Assembly (NCBI GenBank): GCA_002307055.1
Contig: DBTM01000089.1
Coordinates: 1-44,403, forward strand
Direction: 5' to 3'
Length of the DNA: 44,403 bases
DNA from: Clostridiales bacterium UBA1316
GTDB lineage: Bacteria; Bacillota; Clostridia; Oscillospirales; Oscillospiraceae
In this document: positions 8,826-16,063 of the stretch, piece by piece
Numbering within the stretch: position 1 is the first letter of the stretch
Layout: each line of letters starts with the position of its first letter
The notes under the pieces: generated by a model
Database searches by the model: none
Seen by the model: only the letters and a program-made list of their open reading frames with translations
Told to the model about the DNA's origin: nothing
Made by a program: the position numbers and the translations under genes

Positions 8826-8854
8826 ATCATAACATGCGTTCTTAAAAAAGTCAA
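8826..8854 (-). promoter_or_regulatory. Promoter of the riboswitch/P-type ATPase unit
   Basis: On the minus strand, TTGACT (8854-8849) and TATGAT (8831-8826) with a 17-base spacer. Transcription would start near 8819, just before the aptamer. Confidence 0.8.
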
Positions 8855-8972
8855 CGCTGATAACCTTTTCTGGAATTATATTACCACAAAACGGTGTAAA
8901 TTACAAGTCTTGTTATACCGTATATACTTGATTATATTATAAGAGTACAATTGAAATGATGAGGTGATGAAA

Positions 8973-9473
8973 ATGGATGAGATGTTCGGGATGACGCTGT
9001 GGGGAGCCAATAAGCTCAGCGCGGCTGAGGAGCTCAGGGACTGCAATGTGTATACCGTCCGATACGGGCTGACACTGACGGATCAGCAGATACAGACGCT
9101 TGTCGATAAGCGTTTTGAAGCGCTTACCCGCACAGGACGCGTTGAATTCGGCCTAGGCATCACAAAAATGCTGATTGAGGCCTTCTGTGATTCACCCTAT
9201 ATCGACCAGGCGAATTACGAAGAGACAATGATGGAGCTTCTGGATTCGTTTTATTATTTTAAGAACGAATCGGAGGACCGCATACCGGACGATGAGCTGA
9301 TCGCTTTTATGCGCCTACAATTTGACACAACGTGTCAGGGCTCTGTCGAGTTTCTAAACGGTACTCTTCTGGAGGGGTTAAGCCGAAATGCACGATATGG
9401 GTTCAACGAAGAAGCTGACGATTTGGATGCCGAAGAGGATTTAAAATCTGACGAGGAGGCGACACAGCTATAA
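8973..9473 (+). CDS. DUF6323-like protein
   Basis: A 166-residue, acidic, mostly helical soluble protein with no signal peptide or membrane segment. The start at ATG 8973 is set by GAGG (8961-8964) 8 bases upstream; earlier in-frame GTG and ATG codons fall inside that site. It matches my memory of the DUF6323 family, found in Clostridia next to DUF6179 genes, as here. The last about 20 residues are nearly all Asp and Glu. The stop overlaps the next gene's apparent start, so the two are coupled. Function is unknown. Confidence 0.6.
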   Translation: MDEMFGMTLWGANKLSAAEELRDCNVYTVRYGLTLTDQQIQTLVDKRFEALTRTGRVEFGLGITKMLIEAFCDSPYIDQANYEETMMELLDSFYYFKNESEDRIPDDELIAFMRLQFDTTCQGSVEFLNGTLLEGLSRNARYGFNEEADDLDAEEDLKSDEEATQL

Positions 9474-10735
9474 ACGAAGAAAACTATTTAACCGTATTAT
9501 CCGGACAGACCGCGATTGACGGCGTGCTGACACCGGAAGACATTTCAGCGATACAGCGAAAGCTGTGGGTGCTTCTGGACAAACGCACCGAGAGCTATAC
9601 CATGGGTGACAGCAGCTCTGTCCGGGTTGAGATGGCTGAGGAGCTGTTAAAGTCCGCCTGCTTTATCATCGGATTGAATTTTGACGCCGGTGCTGATTCG
9701 GAAACGATAAAAAAGCTGTTGGTGAGCGAAGATTACGATGTACTTTTTAAAACCGGATTTAATGAGGTAAAGTCTCGCGTAAAAATTGGGGAGGCGCTTT
9801 ATGAAAAAGCCGCCGAAAGCATGCTCGCCATTGATAATCATTCCTATATGAACACATGCAAGGCGCTCAAGACCTTTTTTAAGCAATATGATATCTATAA
9901 TTTCGCACACGAAATCCCCTGTGTGATTGATTATCCGCTTGCGCTGCCAGTCAGCGAGAAGCTTCAGGGAATCGATTATATCAATGAATATTTACGCAGA
10001 TATATTCTTGAAAATGAGTTTTGCGGGCGCTTCGACGCGGAAACTGTCATCATGCTGTTAAAGAGCAATGATCGCGATTACCGCGACAACCTATTGAACA
10101 TATATGAAGCTGTTGCCGCTAACGCCCTCGGCCTCACGCTGCTGAAGGGCAATATTTATGCTCTAGATATCACGGACAACGACAGAGGGAAATTGTATGC
10201 ACGCGTGCGTATGTGGAAAGACAGTGAAGCAGGGTGCATGCTTCAGGAGGCGTCAGCCGTGCTGTGTTCACGTCTTGATTTACCAGAAATGGCCGCTGCC
10301 GAATATTTGGCCGAAACCGTTGCGGCACGGCTGCCGCGGCTCACGCAGGCTATGAAAATAAAACGGCTGGAAGCGATATTCCCGTCGCTTTACCGCGAGC
10401 CTAAAGAGAAAAAGACCTCAGTGACTTATCTGGACGGCACGCCCATGGACAATGAAGCGCTGCGCGATTTGATTGACGAAATTACCGAATGCAGGTTAAT
10501 CGCAGATAAAATCCTTTTAGTGAAACAGAATGTGCACAGCCTGCGTGACTACGCCGAAATTCTCGGTATCTGCTTTTGGGACGGCGAGAGCGAAGCGCTC
10601 TTTGATGCGCTGAATAAAGACGAATTGGAAATGCTCAGCCGATACGTGAAGCACCAACAGAACAGATACTCCGAATGGGGCTCGGAAACCGGTTGGGAGA
10701 CGAGACTGGCAGAATATCTAAACAAACAAAAATAA
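9470..10735 (+). CDS. DUF6179-like protein with apparent ATA start
   Basis: A large soluble helical protein that fits the DUF6179 family paired with DUF6323. The frame stays open upstream of the first standard start codon (GTG 9524, which has no ribosome site) through the residues NEENYLTVLSGQTAIDG. A strong GAGGAGG at 9453-9459 lies 10 bases before an ATA codon at 9470, which overlaps the previous TAA stop (ATAA). I therefore place the start at ATA 9470 (421 residues). If GTG 9524 is used instead, the product has 403 residues and lacks a conserved-looking N-terminus. Function is unknown; coupling to the DUF6323 gene suggests the products act together. Confidence 0.6.
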   Translation: MNEENYLTVLSGQTAIDGVLTPEDISAIQRKLWVLLDKRTESYTMGDSSSVRVEMAEELLKSACFIIGLNFDAGADSETIKKLLVSEDYDVLFKTGFNEVKSRVKIGEALYEKAAESMLAIDNHSYMNTCKALKTFFKQYDIYNFAHEIPCVIDYPLALPVSEKLQGIDYINEYLRRYILENEFCGRFDAETVIMLLKSNDRDYRDNLLNIYEAVAANALGLTLLKGNIYALDITDNDRGKLYARVRMWKDSEAGCMLQEASAVLCSRLDLPEMAAAEYLAETVAARLPRLTQAMKIKRLEAIFPSLYREPKEKKTSVTYLDGTPMDNEALRDLIDEITECRLIADKILLVKQNVHSLRDYAEILGICFWDGESEALFDALNKDELEMLSRYVKHQQNRYSEWGSETGWETRLAEYLNKQK

Positions 10736-10767
10736 CACCTCCGGCATATACTGTCATGAAGTTAAAT

Positions 10768-10814
10768 ATATAAACGTCCTGAATTAAGATAAATCGAATT
10801 CAGGACGTTTATAT
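10768..10814 (+). terminator. 18-bp perfect hairpin between DUF6179 and asnB
   Basis: ATATAAACGTCCTGAATT pairs perfectly with its complement at 10797-10814 around an 11-base loop. It lies about 30 bases after the DUF6179 stop and ends just before the asnB ribosome site. There is no T run, so it could instead influence asnB translation. Confidence 0.55.
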
Positions 10815-10829
10815 TGGGAGGGATATTTT

Positions 10830-12668
10830 GTGTGCGGAATAGCCGGGTGGATCGATTTTTTAAAAAAGATATCGGATGGAAGAGACGCCGTTAAGGCAAT
10901 GACGCAGGCGCTGAGCCGCCGCGGACCGGACGCGGAGGACTTCTGGTTTTCAGAGCATGCGCTTCTGGGGCACCGCCGACTTGTGGTCGTAGACCCTGAG
11001 GGCGGAAAGCAGCCGATGGTGCTCAAAAACGGAGAGGATACATATGTCATTGTCTATAACGGGGAGCTGTACAATACCGAGGACGTCAGGCAGGAGCTCC
11101 GGCAAAGGGGCCACACATTTTTAAGCTGGTCGGACACGGAGGTTTTGCTCCACGCGTATGTTGAGTGGGGAGAAGCCTGCACGGAGAAGCTCAACGGCAT
11201 TTTTGCCTTTGGCATATGGGATACGAAAAACAGCCGTTTCTTTCTCGCCCGCGACAGGATTGGCGTCAAGCCGCTTTTTTACGCGGTCAAGGGAACGTCG
11301 CTCATTTTCGCATCCGAAATTAAATCGCTTTTAAAGCATCCGGAGATAACCTCGGCGATTGACAGCCGCGGGTTATCGGAAATTTTTGCCCTTGGCCCTG
11401 CCAGAACTCCGGGGAACGGCGTTTTTAAAGATATCAGCGAGCTCAGGCCCGGCTGCAGTCTGGTTCTGGGCGATAATGGGTTGAAAGTCAAGCCGTATTG
11501 GTCGCTGCAAAGCCGCCCGCATGAAGATGATTTCAATACCACGGTTATGAACGTCAGAGATCTTGTCCTGGATGCCGTCAAGCGCCAGCTCGTCTCCGAC
11601 GTCCCCTTGTGCGTGCTGCTCTCCGGGGGTCTCGATTCAAGCGCCATTGCGGCAATTGCGTCGGGCGTCTATATGAGCGAGCGGAATGAACGCCTCCGCA
11701 CCTTCTCAATTGACTATATCGATAACGATAAAAATTTCAGAGCCAGCGCCTTTCAGCCGAATACCGATGCACCCTGGGTCAAAATCGTTACAGACTATCT
11801 GGGGACAAAACACGAAAACTGCCTGATCGATACGCCCGAGCTCACCGAGGCGCTCTTCCTGTCCGTCCTAGCCCGCGATTTGCCGGGCATGGCTGATGTC
11901 GATTCCTCCCTGCTCCTCTTCAGCCGATGGGTTAAGGAGCGGGCGACGGTGGGTATATCGGGCGAATGCGCCGATGAGGTCTTCGGCGGGTATCCCTGGT
12001 TCTACAAAAAAGCCGAGGCGCAGACCTTCCCCTGGTCCCAGCACCTCGACGCCCGCATTAAAATGTTCTCACCGGCACTCATTGACTTAATCCAGCCGCG
12101 CGCTTATGTCGCCGCGCGCTATGAGGAAGCCCTCAGCGAAGTTCCGCGCTATGATAAAGACAGCCCGGAAGAAAACAAAATGCGCGAGCTGTTTTACTTA
12201 AACCTCACGCGCTGGATGCCGACGCTTTTAGACCGCAAGGACCGCATGAGCATGTATTCCGGCCTCGAGCTCCGCGTCCCGTTCTGCGACCACCGGATCG
12301 TGGAATACGTCTGGAACATCCCCTGGCCGATGAAATATTACAACGACAGAGAAAAAGGTCTCCTGCGCTATGCTCTCACCGGTCTTCTCCCGGAGCCTGT
12401 CCTCTGGCGTAAAAAAAGCCCTTACCCGAAAACGCACAACCCAAACTATATCGACGCCCTGCGCATTCTGACGCTCCATATGCTCGATGATAAAACGTCG
12501 CCGATTCAGCCCTTTATTAATAAAGATCAAGTCCGGTCACTCGCCATAGCAACAACCCGAGACACCAACATCCCCTGGTTCGGCCAGCTCATGAACGCGC
12601 CGCAGCTGATGGCGTATTTATTACAGGTGGAGTATTGGATGAGGGAATATAAGGTTATAATAGAGTAA
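10830..12668 (+). CDS. asnB: Asparagine synthase (glutamine-hydrolysing)
   Basis: A 612-residue two-domain enzyme that makes asparagine from aspartate, glutamine and ATP in the cytosol. The N-terminal class II glutaminase starts with the catalytic Cys2 directly after the initiator (CGIAGW) and shows RRGPD, GHRRL, YNGELYN and SDTEVLL. The synthetase domain carries the PP-loop LLSGGLDSS, then SGECADEVFGGYPWF and a DRMSM...LELRVPFCDH block. The start is GTG 10830, fixed by the need for Cys2 and by GGGAGGG about 7 bases upstream. Length and all motifs match active AsnB. It is monocistronic and ends at the hairpin at 12680-12715. Confidence 0.96.
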   Translation: MCGIAGWIDFLKKISDGRDAVKAMTQALSRRGPDAEDFWFSEHALLGHRRLVVVDPEGGKQPMVLKNGEDTYVIVYNGELYNTEDVRQELRQRGHTFLSWSDTEVLLHAYVEWGEACTEKLNGIFAFGIWDTKNSRFFLARDRIGVKPLFYAVKGTSLIFASEIKSLLKHPEITSAIDSRGLSEIFALGPARTPGNGVFKDISELRPGCSLVLGDNGLKVKPYWSLQSRPHEDDFNTTVMNVRDLVLDAVKRQLVSDVPLCVLLSGGLDSSAIAAIASGVYMSERNERLRTFSIDYIDNDKNFRASAFQPNTDAPWVKIVTDYLGTKHENCLIDTPELTEALFLSVLARDLPGMADVDSSLLLFSRWVKERATVGISGECADEVFGGYPWFYKKAEAQTFPWSQHLDARIKMFSPALIDLIQPRAYVAARYEEALSEVPRYDKDSPEENKMRELFYLNLTRWMPTLLDRKDRMSMYSGLELRVPFCDHRIVEYVWNIPWPMKYYNDREKGLLRYALTGLLPEPVLWRKKSPYPKTHNPNYIDALRILTLHMLDDKTSPIQPFINKDQVRSLAIATTRDTNIPWFGQLMNAPQLMAYLLQVEYWMREYKVIIE

Positions 12669-12679
12669 AACGAAACATA

Positions 12680-12715
12680 AAAGCCGCATGCGAAATGATT
12701 TTCGCATGCGGCTTT
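12680..12715 (+). terminator. asnB terminator
   Basis: AAAGCCGCATGCGAAA pairs perfectly with TTTCGCATGCGGCTTT (16 bp, 4-base loop), 12 bases after the asnB stop. The core AAGCCGCATGC recurs in the hairpin at 14009-14042. Confidence 0.85.
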
Positions 12716-12724
12716 CTGGGTAAC

Positions 12725-13066
12725 TTAATGTAAATCGATAATAGCCCGTAAATAATACTGACCATTTATATCCGTGAAAACAGCCCAGATACCCACTGGC
12801 TCGTCGTCATCTACCAACTCGGATTTCGTAAGAGTTACTTCATTACTACCAAGTATATAAATATAGTTGTCCTGTGAACTTGTAATGTTGTTGCATAAAA
12901 ATTAAGCCGATCGTAAGGTGCATCAATTATAGGCACATTCTCCACTTGTATGTTTTTGCAACGTAAACAAATCAGGCAAATCGATAGGAGTTCCTCCGCT
13001 GACTTCAAATTGTATATTTTGTGGTAGCTGATCTGTCATGTATAAATACCTAATACTTTTTGCCAT
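12725..13066 (-). pseudogene. Frameshifted remnant of a small beta-rich protein gene
   Basis: No single frame is open, but three overlapping minus-strand frames read as one protein of about 110 residues. The first runs from ATG 13066 (MAKSIRYLYMTDQLPQN, then FEVSGGTPIDLPDLFT), the second through KNIQVENVPIIDAPYDRLNF, the third through DNYIYILGSNEVTLTKSE and VGIWAVFTDINGQYYLRAII to TAA at 12725. Frame changes lie near 12960-12985 and 12870-12900. There is no ribosome site before the ATG. I do not recognise the family. Two independent breaks argue for a decayed gene unless the assembly is poor here. Confidence 0.55.
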
Positions 13067-13135
13067 TGAATCTGTTGCCTGAAGAGAAATCCCTTATATT
13101 AATTAGTATCCTACATCCAAAATATTATAATATTT

Positions 13136-13178
13136 TACCATTATATATAATTGTTGACAATAATTATATATAATGGTA
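13136..13178. promoter_or_regulatory. Long AT-rich inverted repeat around a -35-like element
   Basis: ACCATTATATATAATT (13137-13152) is repeated inverted at 13162-13177 around GTTGACAAT, with one more pair outside (17 bp in all). The centre contains TTGACA (13155-13160), with a weak TATGCT 16 bases on, so the palindrome may be an operator over the promoter of the secreted protein gene at 13239. Confidence 0.5.
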
Positions 13179-13238
13179 TGCTTCTATTATCGGTGCCGTA
13201 TTTAGTCTAATTAACTGAAATGTTTTGGGGGGATTATT

Positions 13239-13607
13239 ATGAAAAGGTTTATTTTGCTTGCGCTTGTTTTACTGTTGTTGCTGACTGTCTGTCCGGTATC
13301 GGCGTTTGCCGCCAATGTGGGTACTTATGTCCCAGAGCAGAAAGTAGAATCCATTATCTCCCTGCAGAAAGCATCCCCGAAATATATCTCAAATAGCGTC
13401 TCTGCAGATGCCGTAAGGCATATTAAGTGGACCATTGCCTCAGGGTGGGCATCAAGCCCTGGAATAGCTCTTTACGTTGACGGCACAGAGATACAGGATA
13501 TATCCTATATTATAGCTGGAACAACTGGATACGTCATACCTGCGGGATCGCACATTATTACAATGGAGGTTAGTGGTACTCTCATTTTAGCTTCATGTTC
13601 TGTGTGA
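13239..13607 (+). CDS. Small secreted protein of unknown function
   Basis: A 122-residue protein with a strong signal peptide (KR, a run of about 12 Leu/Ala/Val, then VSAFA-AN cleavage near residue 26). The start at 13239 follows GGGGGGA. The mature part of about 96 residues is predicted mostly beta and ends in GTLILASCSV with a single Cys near the C-terminus. The next gene ends its core similarly (GKILLANCSM) and also has a W-T block, so the two may be diverged copies. No family is recognised. It sits between the pseudogene and the 98-codon gene, in a stretch bounded by two similar hairpins. Confidence 0.75.
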   Translation: MKRFILLALVLLLLLTVCPVSAFAANVGTYVPEQKVESIISLQKASPKYISNSVSADAVRHIKWTIASGWASSPGIALYVDGTEIQDISYIIAGTTGYVIPAGSHIITMEVSGTLILASCSV

Positions 13608-13611
13608 TATT

Positions 13612-13908
13612 ATGGTAAGTGAATCATTCGTAACGACGAGACCGTACGGTTGCAATTCAATCTGGGTAAAAAAGAAGGACACTGTCGAATGGACGTTAAC
13701 TCCGGAACAAGTTAATGTGCAGAGTATAACGATAGAGATTCTAGGCGGAGACGAACCATATATCCGCATGGTGCCTTTTAAAAGCAAAGACAAAACAATT
13801 TACCATTTTGAAAAAAATCGGTTTTACATTATTAATCTTATGGCTGGCAAAATATTACTTGCTAACTGTTCGATGGGACCTCAATTAAAGCCTGTTGCAC
13901 CTGAATAA
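13612..13908 (+). CDS. Small protein, possible diverged partner of the preceding gene
   Basis: A 98-residue frame beginning 4 bases after the previous stop, in a different frame, with no clear ribosome site. It has no signal peptide of its own. The pattern VEWTLTPEQ ... GGDEPYI ... FYIINLMAGKILLANCSMG resembles the mature part of the upstream secreted protein (IKWTIAS ... GTLILASCSV). It may be expressed by coupling, or the two may once have been one two-domain protein split by a frameshift. The function is unknown, and whether it is translated is uncertain. Confidence 0.5.
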   Translation: MVSESFVTTRPYGCNSIWVKKKDTVEWTLTPEQVNVQSITIEILGGDEPYIRMVPFKSKDKTIYHFEKNRFYIINLMAGKILLANCSMGPQLKPVAPE

Positions 13909-14008
13909 CCATGAAATTCGTGCGGCACTTTAAGTGATTTTAGACAGTTGAACGTCCTGCTTTCAAATTAGATAAATTCACATAACTAAACGGGATGTTA
14001 TCACTGAC

Positions 14009-14042
14009 AAGCCGCATGCAGAGGCAATTCTGCATGCGGCTT
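14009..14042. terminator. Hairpin terminator between convergent genes
   Basis: AAGCCGCATGCAGA pairs perfectly with TCTGCATGCGGCTT (14 bp, 6-base loop), followed by GTTTTGGTTT on the plus strand. It lies between the 98-codon gene and the convergent acetyltransferase gene and shares its AAGCCGCATGC core with the asnB terminator. Confidence 0.8.
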
Positions 14043-14063
14043 GTTTTGGTTTCTGGGCCGATC

Positions 14064-14894
14064 TCAATTTAAATCACCGTTTAGCGTTGCAATTATCATG
14101 CATCCATCTAAGTAGAATCCGCATTTCTCAAGTGTTTTCCTTGATGCTTTATTTGTCGGTGAGGTAAGTGCGGTAGGGATTAATCCGTTTTTAAGACTGA
14201 TATGAATTAACACTTTTACTAATGCCGTTGCATAGCCTTTTTGTCGATGCTTTTTGTCAATAATATATGCAATGTCTGCATATTTTGGTGTCCTTAATAA
14301 AGGCGAAACAAAACCTGCACCAATAATCTTCTCCTGCAAGCGCAGTAAATAAATCTCTTTATCTTCTATGCAGTTGGCCAAAGCGTCTACCCCACCTCCG
14401 GAATAAAAACCATCCTGCATCACCAAATCATAGATATCATTTAATTCTGCCGTTATTGCAATCTCAATTTTTACGCCATCCTGAGAAATATCTCCTAAGT
14501 ACTGTAGGGGTATAGCTGAAAATATCAACCCATCCAGAGAGTATGAAAAACCGCTTTCAACCATCAATGGAAGTGCGAAGGAATCTTGCGTGTTCACAAA
14601 CCATTGACAGCAATGATACCGGTCAATTAATTTTCCCATTATATACTTTGCATTTTTTCTATGTTTTAAAACGATATAAAATTCAAGCAGAAATATACCC
14701 GCATCATCTTTGTCATCAATTATTGCATAGCCTATTACTTCATTTATAAAATTGATTTGTATACAGACGACATCTGCCAATTCAATATGTTCATCAAGAG
14801 AATCAAATATCTGTCCTTTTAGATCCTTTGTTTGCATATTTCTCAAATATAGAATCTCATTAATAGCGACTTCATGAAAGATATATTCATTCAT
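14064..14894 (-). CDS. Tandem-GNAT N-acetyltransferase
   Basis: A 276-residue protein that reads as two GNAT folds in tandem. The C-terminal half (about 140-270) has the acetyl-CoA loop as RQKGYATAL (R-x-x-G-x-A) and a following NxxSRxxxEKCGF block. The N-terminal half (about 1-130) has the strand order but a poor CoA loop (HRKNAKYI), so it is probably non-catalytic. The start at 14894 has AGGAT 7 bases upstream. The acceptor substrate is unknown. The gene is more AT-rich than asnB or the his operon. It is monocistronic. Confidence 0.8.
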   Translation of the reverse strand: MNEYIFHEVAINEILYLRNMQTKDLKGQIFDSLDEHIELADVVCIQINFINEVIGYAIIDDKDDAGIFLLEFYIVLKHRKNAKYIMGKLIDRYHCCQWFVNTQDSFALPLMVESGFSYSLDGLIFSAIPLQYLGDISQDGVKIEIAITAELNDIYDLVMQDGFYSGGGVDALANCIEDKEIYLLRLQEKIIGAGFVSPLLRTPKYADIAYIIDKKHRQKGYATALVKVLIHISLKNGLIPTALTSPTNKASRKTLEKCGFYLDGCMIIATLNGDLN

Positions 14895-14976
14895 AATTCT
14901 ATCCTAAATATTTATTTCGTGCACTCTCAGATGCATCACCGATAATATTATACAGCCATTTAAGTAATATTTAACA

Positions 14977-15108
14977 TTATTCTTTATCGTCTACAAGCTT
15001 TACGTTCCCAATCCTGTCAGCACAACGAATCGTTGATTTAATGTCGCGCAGCGCGTTATTGTTATCTCACGCCGCCCGTGATACTACGGTTGCAGGAGCA
15101 GCTGTTTA
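14977..15108 (-). pseudogene. Possible short gene remnant
   Basis: On the minus strand a frame ending at TAA 14977 reads NNALRDIKSTIRCADRIGNV then KLVDDKE. Across an in-frame TGA near 15068 it continues upstream as TAAPATVVSRAA. The composition is protein-like, but it is short, has no start, and I do not recognise it. It could be the 3' remnant of a lost gene or chance. Confidence 0.25.
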
Positions 15109-15147
15109 CATAAAAAAGGCGGGGATAACCATGAATATCAATAAACG

Positions 15148-15167
15148 CCCACACTATAAAATGTGGG
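15148..15167 (-). terminator. Terminator of the small membrane protein gene
   Basis: On the minus strand, CCCACA and TGTGGG pair (6-7 bp) and GTTTATTG follows, about 20 bases past the stop at 15184. Confidence 0.5.
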
Positions 15168-15183
15168 TATTGCGTGCTGAGGG

Positions 15184-15438
15184 TTACAGGATGAAAGTTA
15201 ATATAACGCCGATTATTGCGTACAAAACGGCAGTTGTAAACGTTTCGTCAGATTGAGATAGTGTATAAGCGAACATACAAAATACAAATGCCGCATAATT
15301 TGGTGTGCCATGATGGAACATGCCGGTTAGGTTAAAGGCAATTGAGTAGACAAAGAGCATCATAATAAGCGAGCGTACCATACTTTTGGCAAATATGTTC
15401 TTCTCAAAAAAATGAGGAAGCCACTTCAATTGCTTCAT
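15184..15438 (-). CDS. Small two-TM membrane protein
   Basis: An 84-residue protein from ATG 15438, chosen because GGAGGG lies 6 bases upstream; a longer frame reaches 15462 but has no such site. After a basic, amphipathic N-terminus (KQLKWLPHFFEKN) come two or three hydrophobic segments around residues 20-37, 45-57 and 66-84. The C-terminus ends inside the last segment. It has a consensus promoter of its own. I know no family for it. Confidence 0.65.
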   Translation of the reverse strand: MKQLKWLPHFFEKNIFAKSMVRSLIMMLFVYSIAFNLTGMFHHGTPNYAAFVFCMFAYTLSQSDETFTTAVLYAIIGVILTFIL

Positions 15439-15482
15439 AAAACACCCTCCGTCTACAGACATAAATTGCCTGTAATGGGTAT

Positions 15483-15511
15483 ATTATAGAGCGCTGGTAG
15501 TTTAAAGTCAA
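15483..15511 (-). promoter_or_regulatory. Promoter of the small membrane protein gene
   Basis: On the minus strand, TTGACT (15511-15506) and TATAAT (15488-15483) with a 17-base spacer, about 45 bases before the start codon. Confidence 0.75.
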
Positions 15512-15569
15512 TCGTAACGCGTGAATGTGGTAGCTATATAAAACAGTTATTTCTTCTCAGTACCCCACG

Positions 15570-15598
15570 TTGACAAGCGCTTTTGGCCGTGTTATAAT
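15570..15598 (+). promoter_or_regulatory. Consensus promoter of the molybdenum-cofactor operon
   Basis: TTGACA (15570-15575) and TATAAT (15593-15598) with a 17-base spacer, a perfect vegetative promoter. Transcription from about 15605 yields a leader of about 460 bases before moeA. Confidence 0.88.
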
Positions 15599-15614
15599 TT
15601 ATCTATAATTTAAT

Positions 15615-15792
15615 AGTTACCGTGCCTTATGGTCTAAGGGCTGAGCGTGTCCGCGCCGCCTAGGAGTATATGGCCTGAGCAGCAATATTGATATTATTTG
15701 CTCACGGGGTCGATGTTGGAAACGATACGGCCTTCATGTTTGAGAAGGAAACGAAACTTGTTTGATGCACAGCATAACCTGCTGTGTGATGG
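15615..15792 (+). promoter_or_regulatory. Structured leader, probable Moco-type riboswitch
   Basis: This stretch folds into several stems: CCTTA/TAAGG around 15626-15640, TGAGCA/TGCTCA (from 15676), CCTTC/GAAGG (15731-15748) and CACAGCA/TGCTGTG (15768-15786). GGCC segments at 15672 and 15729 can close a multi-branch core. It starts with ACCGTGCC and contains CCGCGCCGCC. A strong intrinsic terminator follows and the downstream genes are all for molybdenum cofactor. Together these make the Moco (or related tungsten-cofactor) RNA family the best candidate. I cannot align it to the consensus from memory, so the family name is inference from context; the existence of a structured attenuator leader is seen directly. 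Confidence 0.6.
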
Positions 15793-15830
15793 CAGTCTGT
15801 TTTGCATTTCTCAAAACAGACTGTTTTTTT
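15793..15830 (+). terminator. Attenuator terminator in the moeA leader
   Basis: CAGTCTGTTTTG pairs perfectly with CAAAACAGACTG (12 bp, 7-base loop) and is followed by seven T. It lies downstream of the promoter and upstream of moeA with no gene between, so it is a regulated terminator. Confidence 0.9.
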
Positions 15831-15857
15831 ATACACAATCCATCTCTTTCTTCCTTA

Positions 15858-15890
15858 GCCGGGTATCCGTTATGGGGACGGATACCCGGC
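15858..15890 (+). promoter_or_regulatory. Second perfect hairpin in the moeA leader
   Basis: GCCGGGTATCCGT pairs perfectly with ACGGATACCCGGC (13 bp, 7-base loop). It is not followed by T residues on either strand, so it is not an ordinary terminator. It sits between the attenuator and the leader frame at 15926. Confidence 0.6.
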
Positions 15891-15925
15891 AAAAAATTGA
15901 CAAAGGACGGAATTGAGGATTGAAA

Positions 15926-15982
15926 ATGCTGCGCGAGTTGATATACTGGATAAGCCCGAATAAAATGCTCGGCAGAGAGTAA
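15926..15982 (+). CDS. Possible 18-residue leader peptide ahead of moeA
   Basis: ATG 15926 follows GAGG by about 7 bases and encodes MLRELIYWISPNKMLGRE, then TAA. It lies after the leader hairpins and 81 bases before the moeA start. It could be a leader peptide or the relic of a longer gene. Nothing proves translation. Confidence 0.3.
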   Translation: MLRELIYWISPNKMLGRE

Positions 15983-16063
15983 CCGGCCAAAACAATGACG
16001 ATAATTAGATATACGAATATTATGCTGCGCAAGGCGGCATTCGAAGCTGGAGGTGATGATTTA

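Noticed and set aside
13155..13174. Promoter TTGACA with TATAAT inside the AT palindrome
   Set aside because: The spacing of 8 bases is too short; only a weaker -10 at 16 bases remains.
15041..15256. Plus-strand 71-codon frame
   Set aside because: It runs antisense into a small membrane gene that has its own consensus promoter and ribosome site.
15829..16032. Minus-strand frame with a hydrophobic N-terminus opposite the moeA leader
   Set aside because: TTG start without ribosome site, antisense to the leader hairpin and moeA; hydrophobicity is explained by chance.
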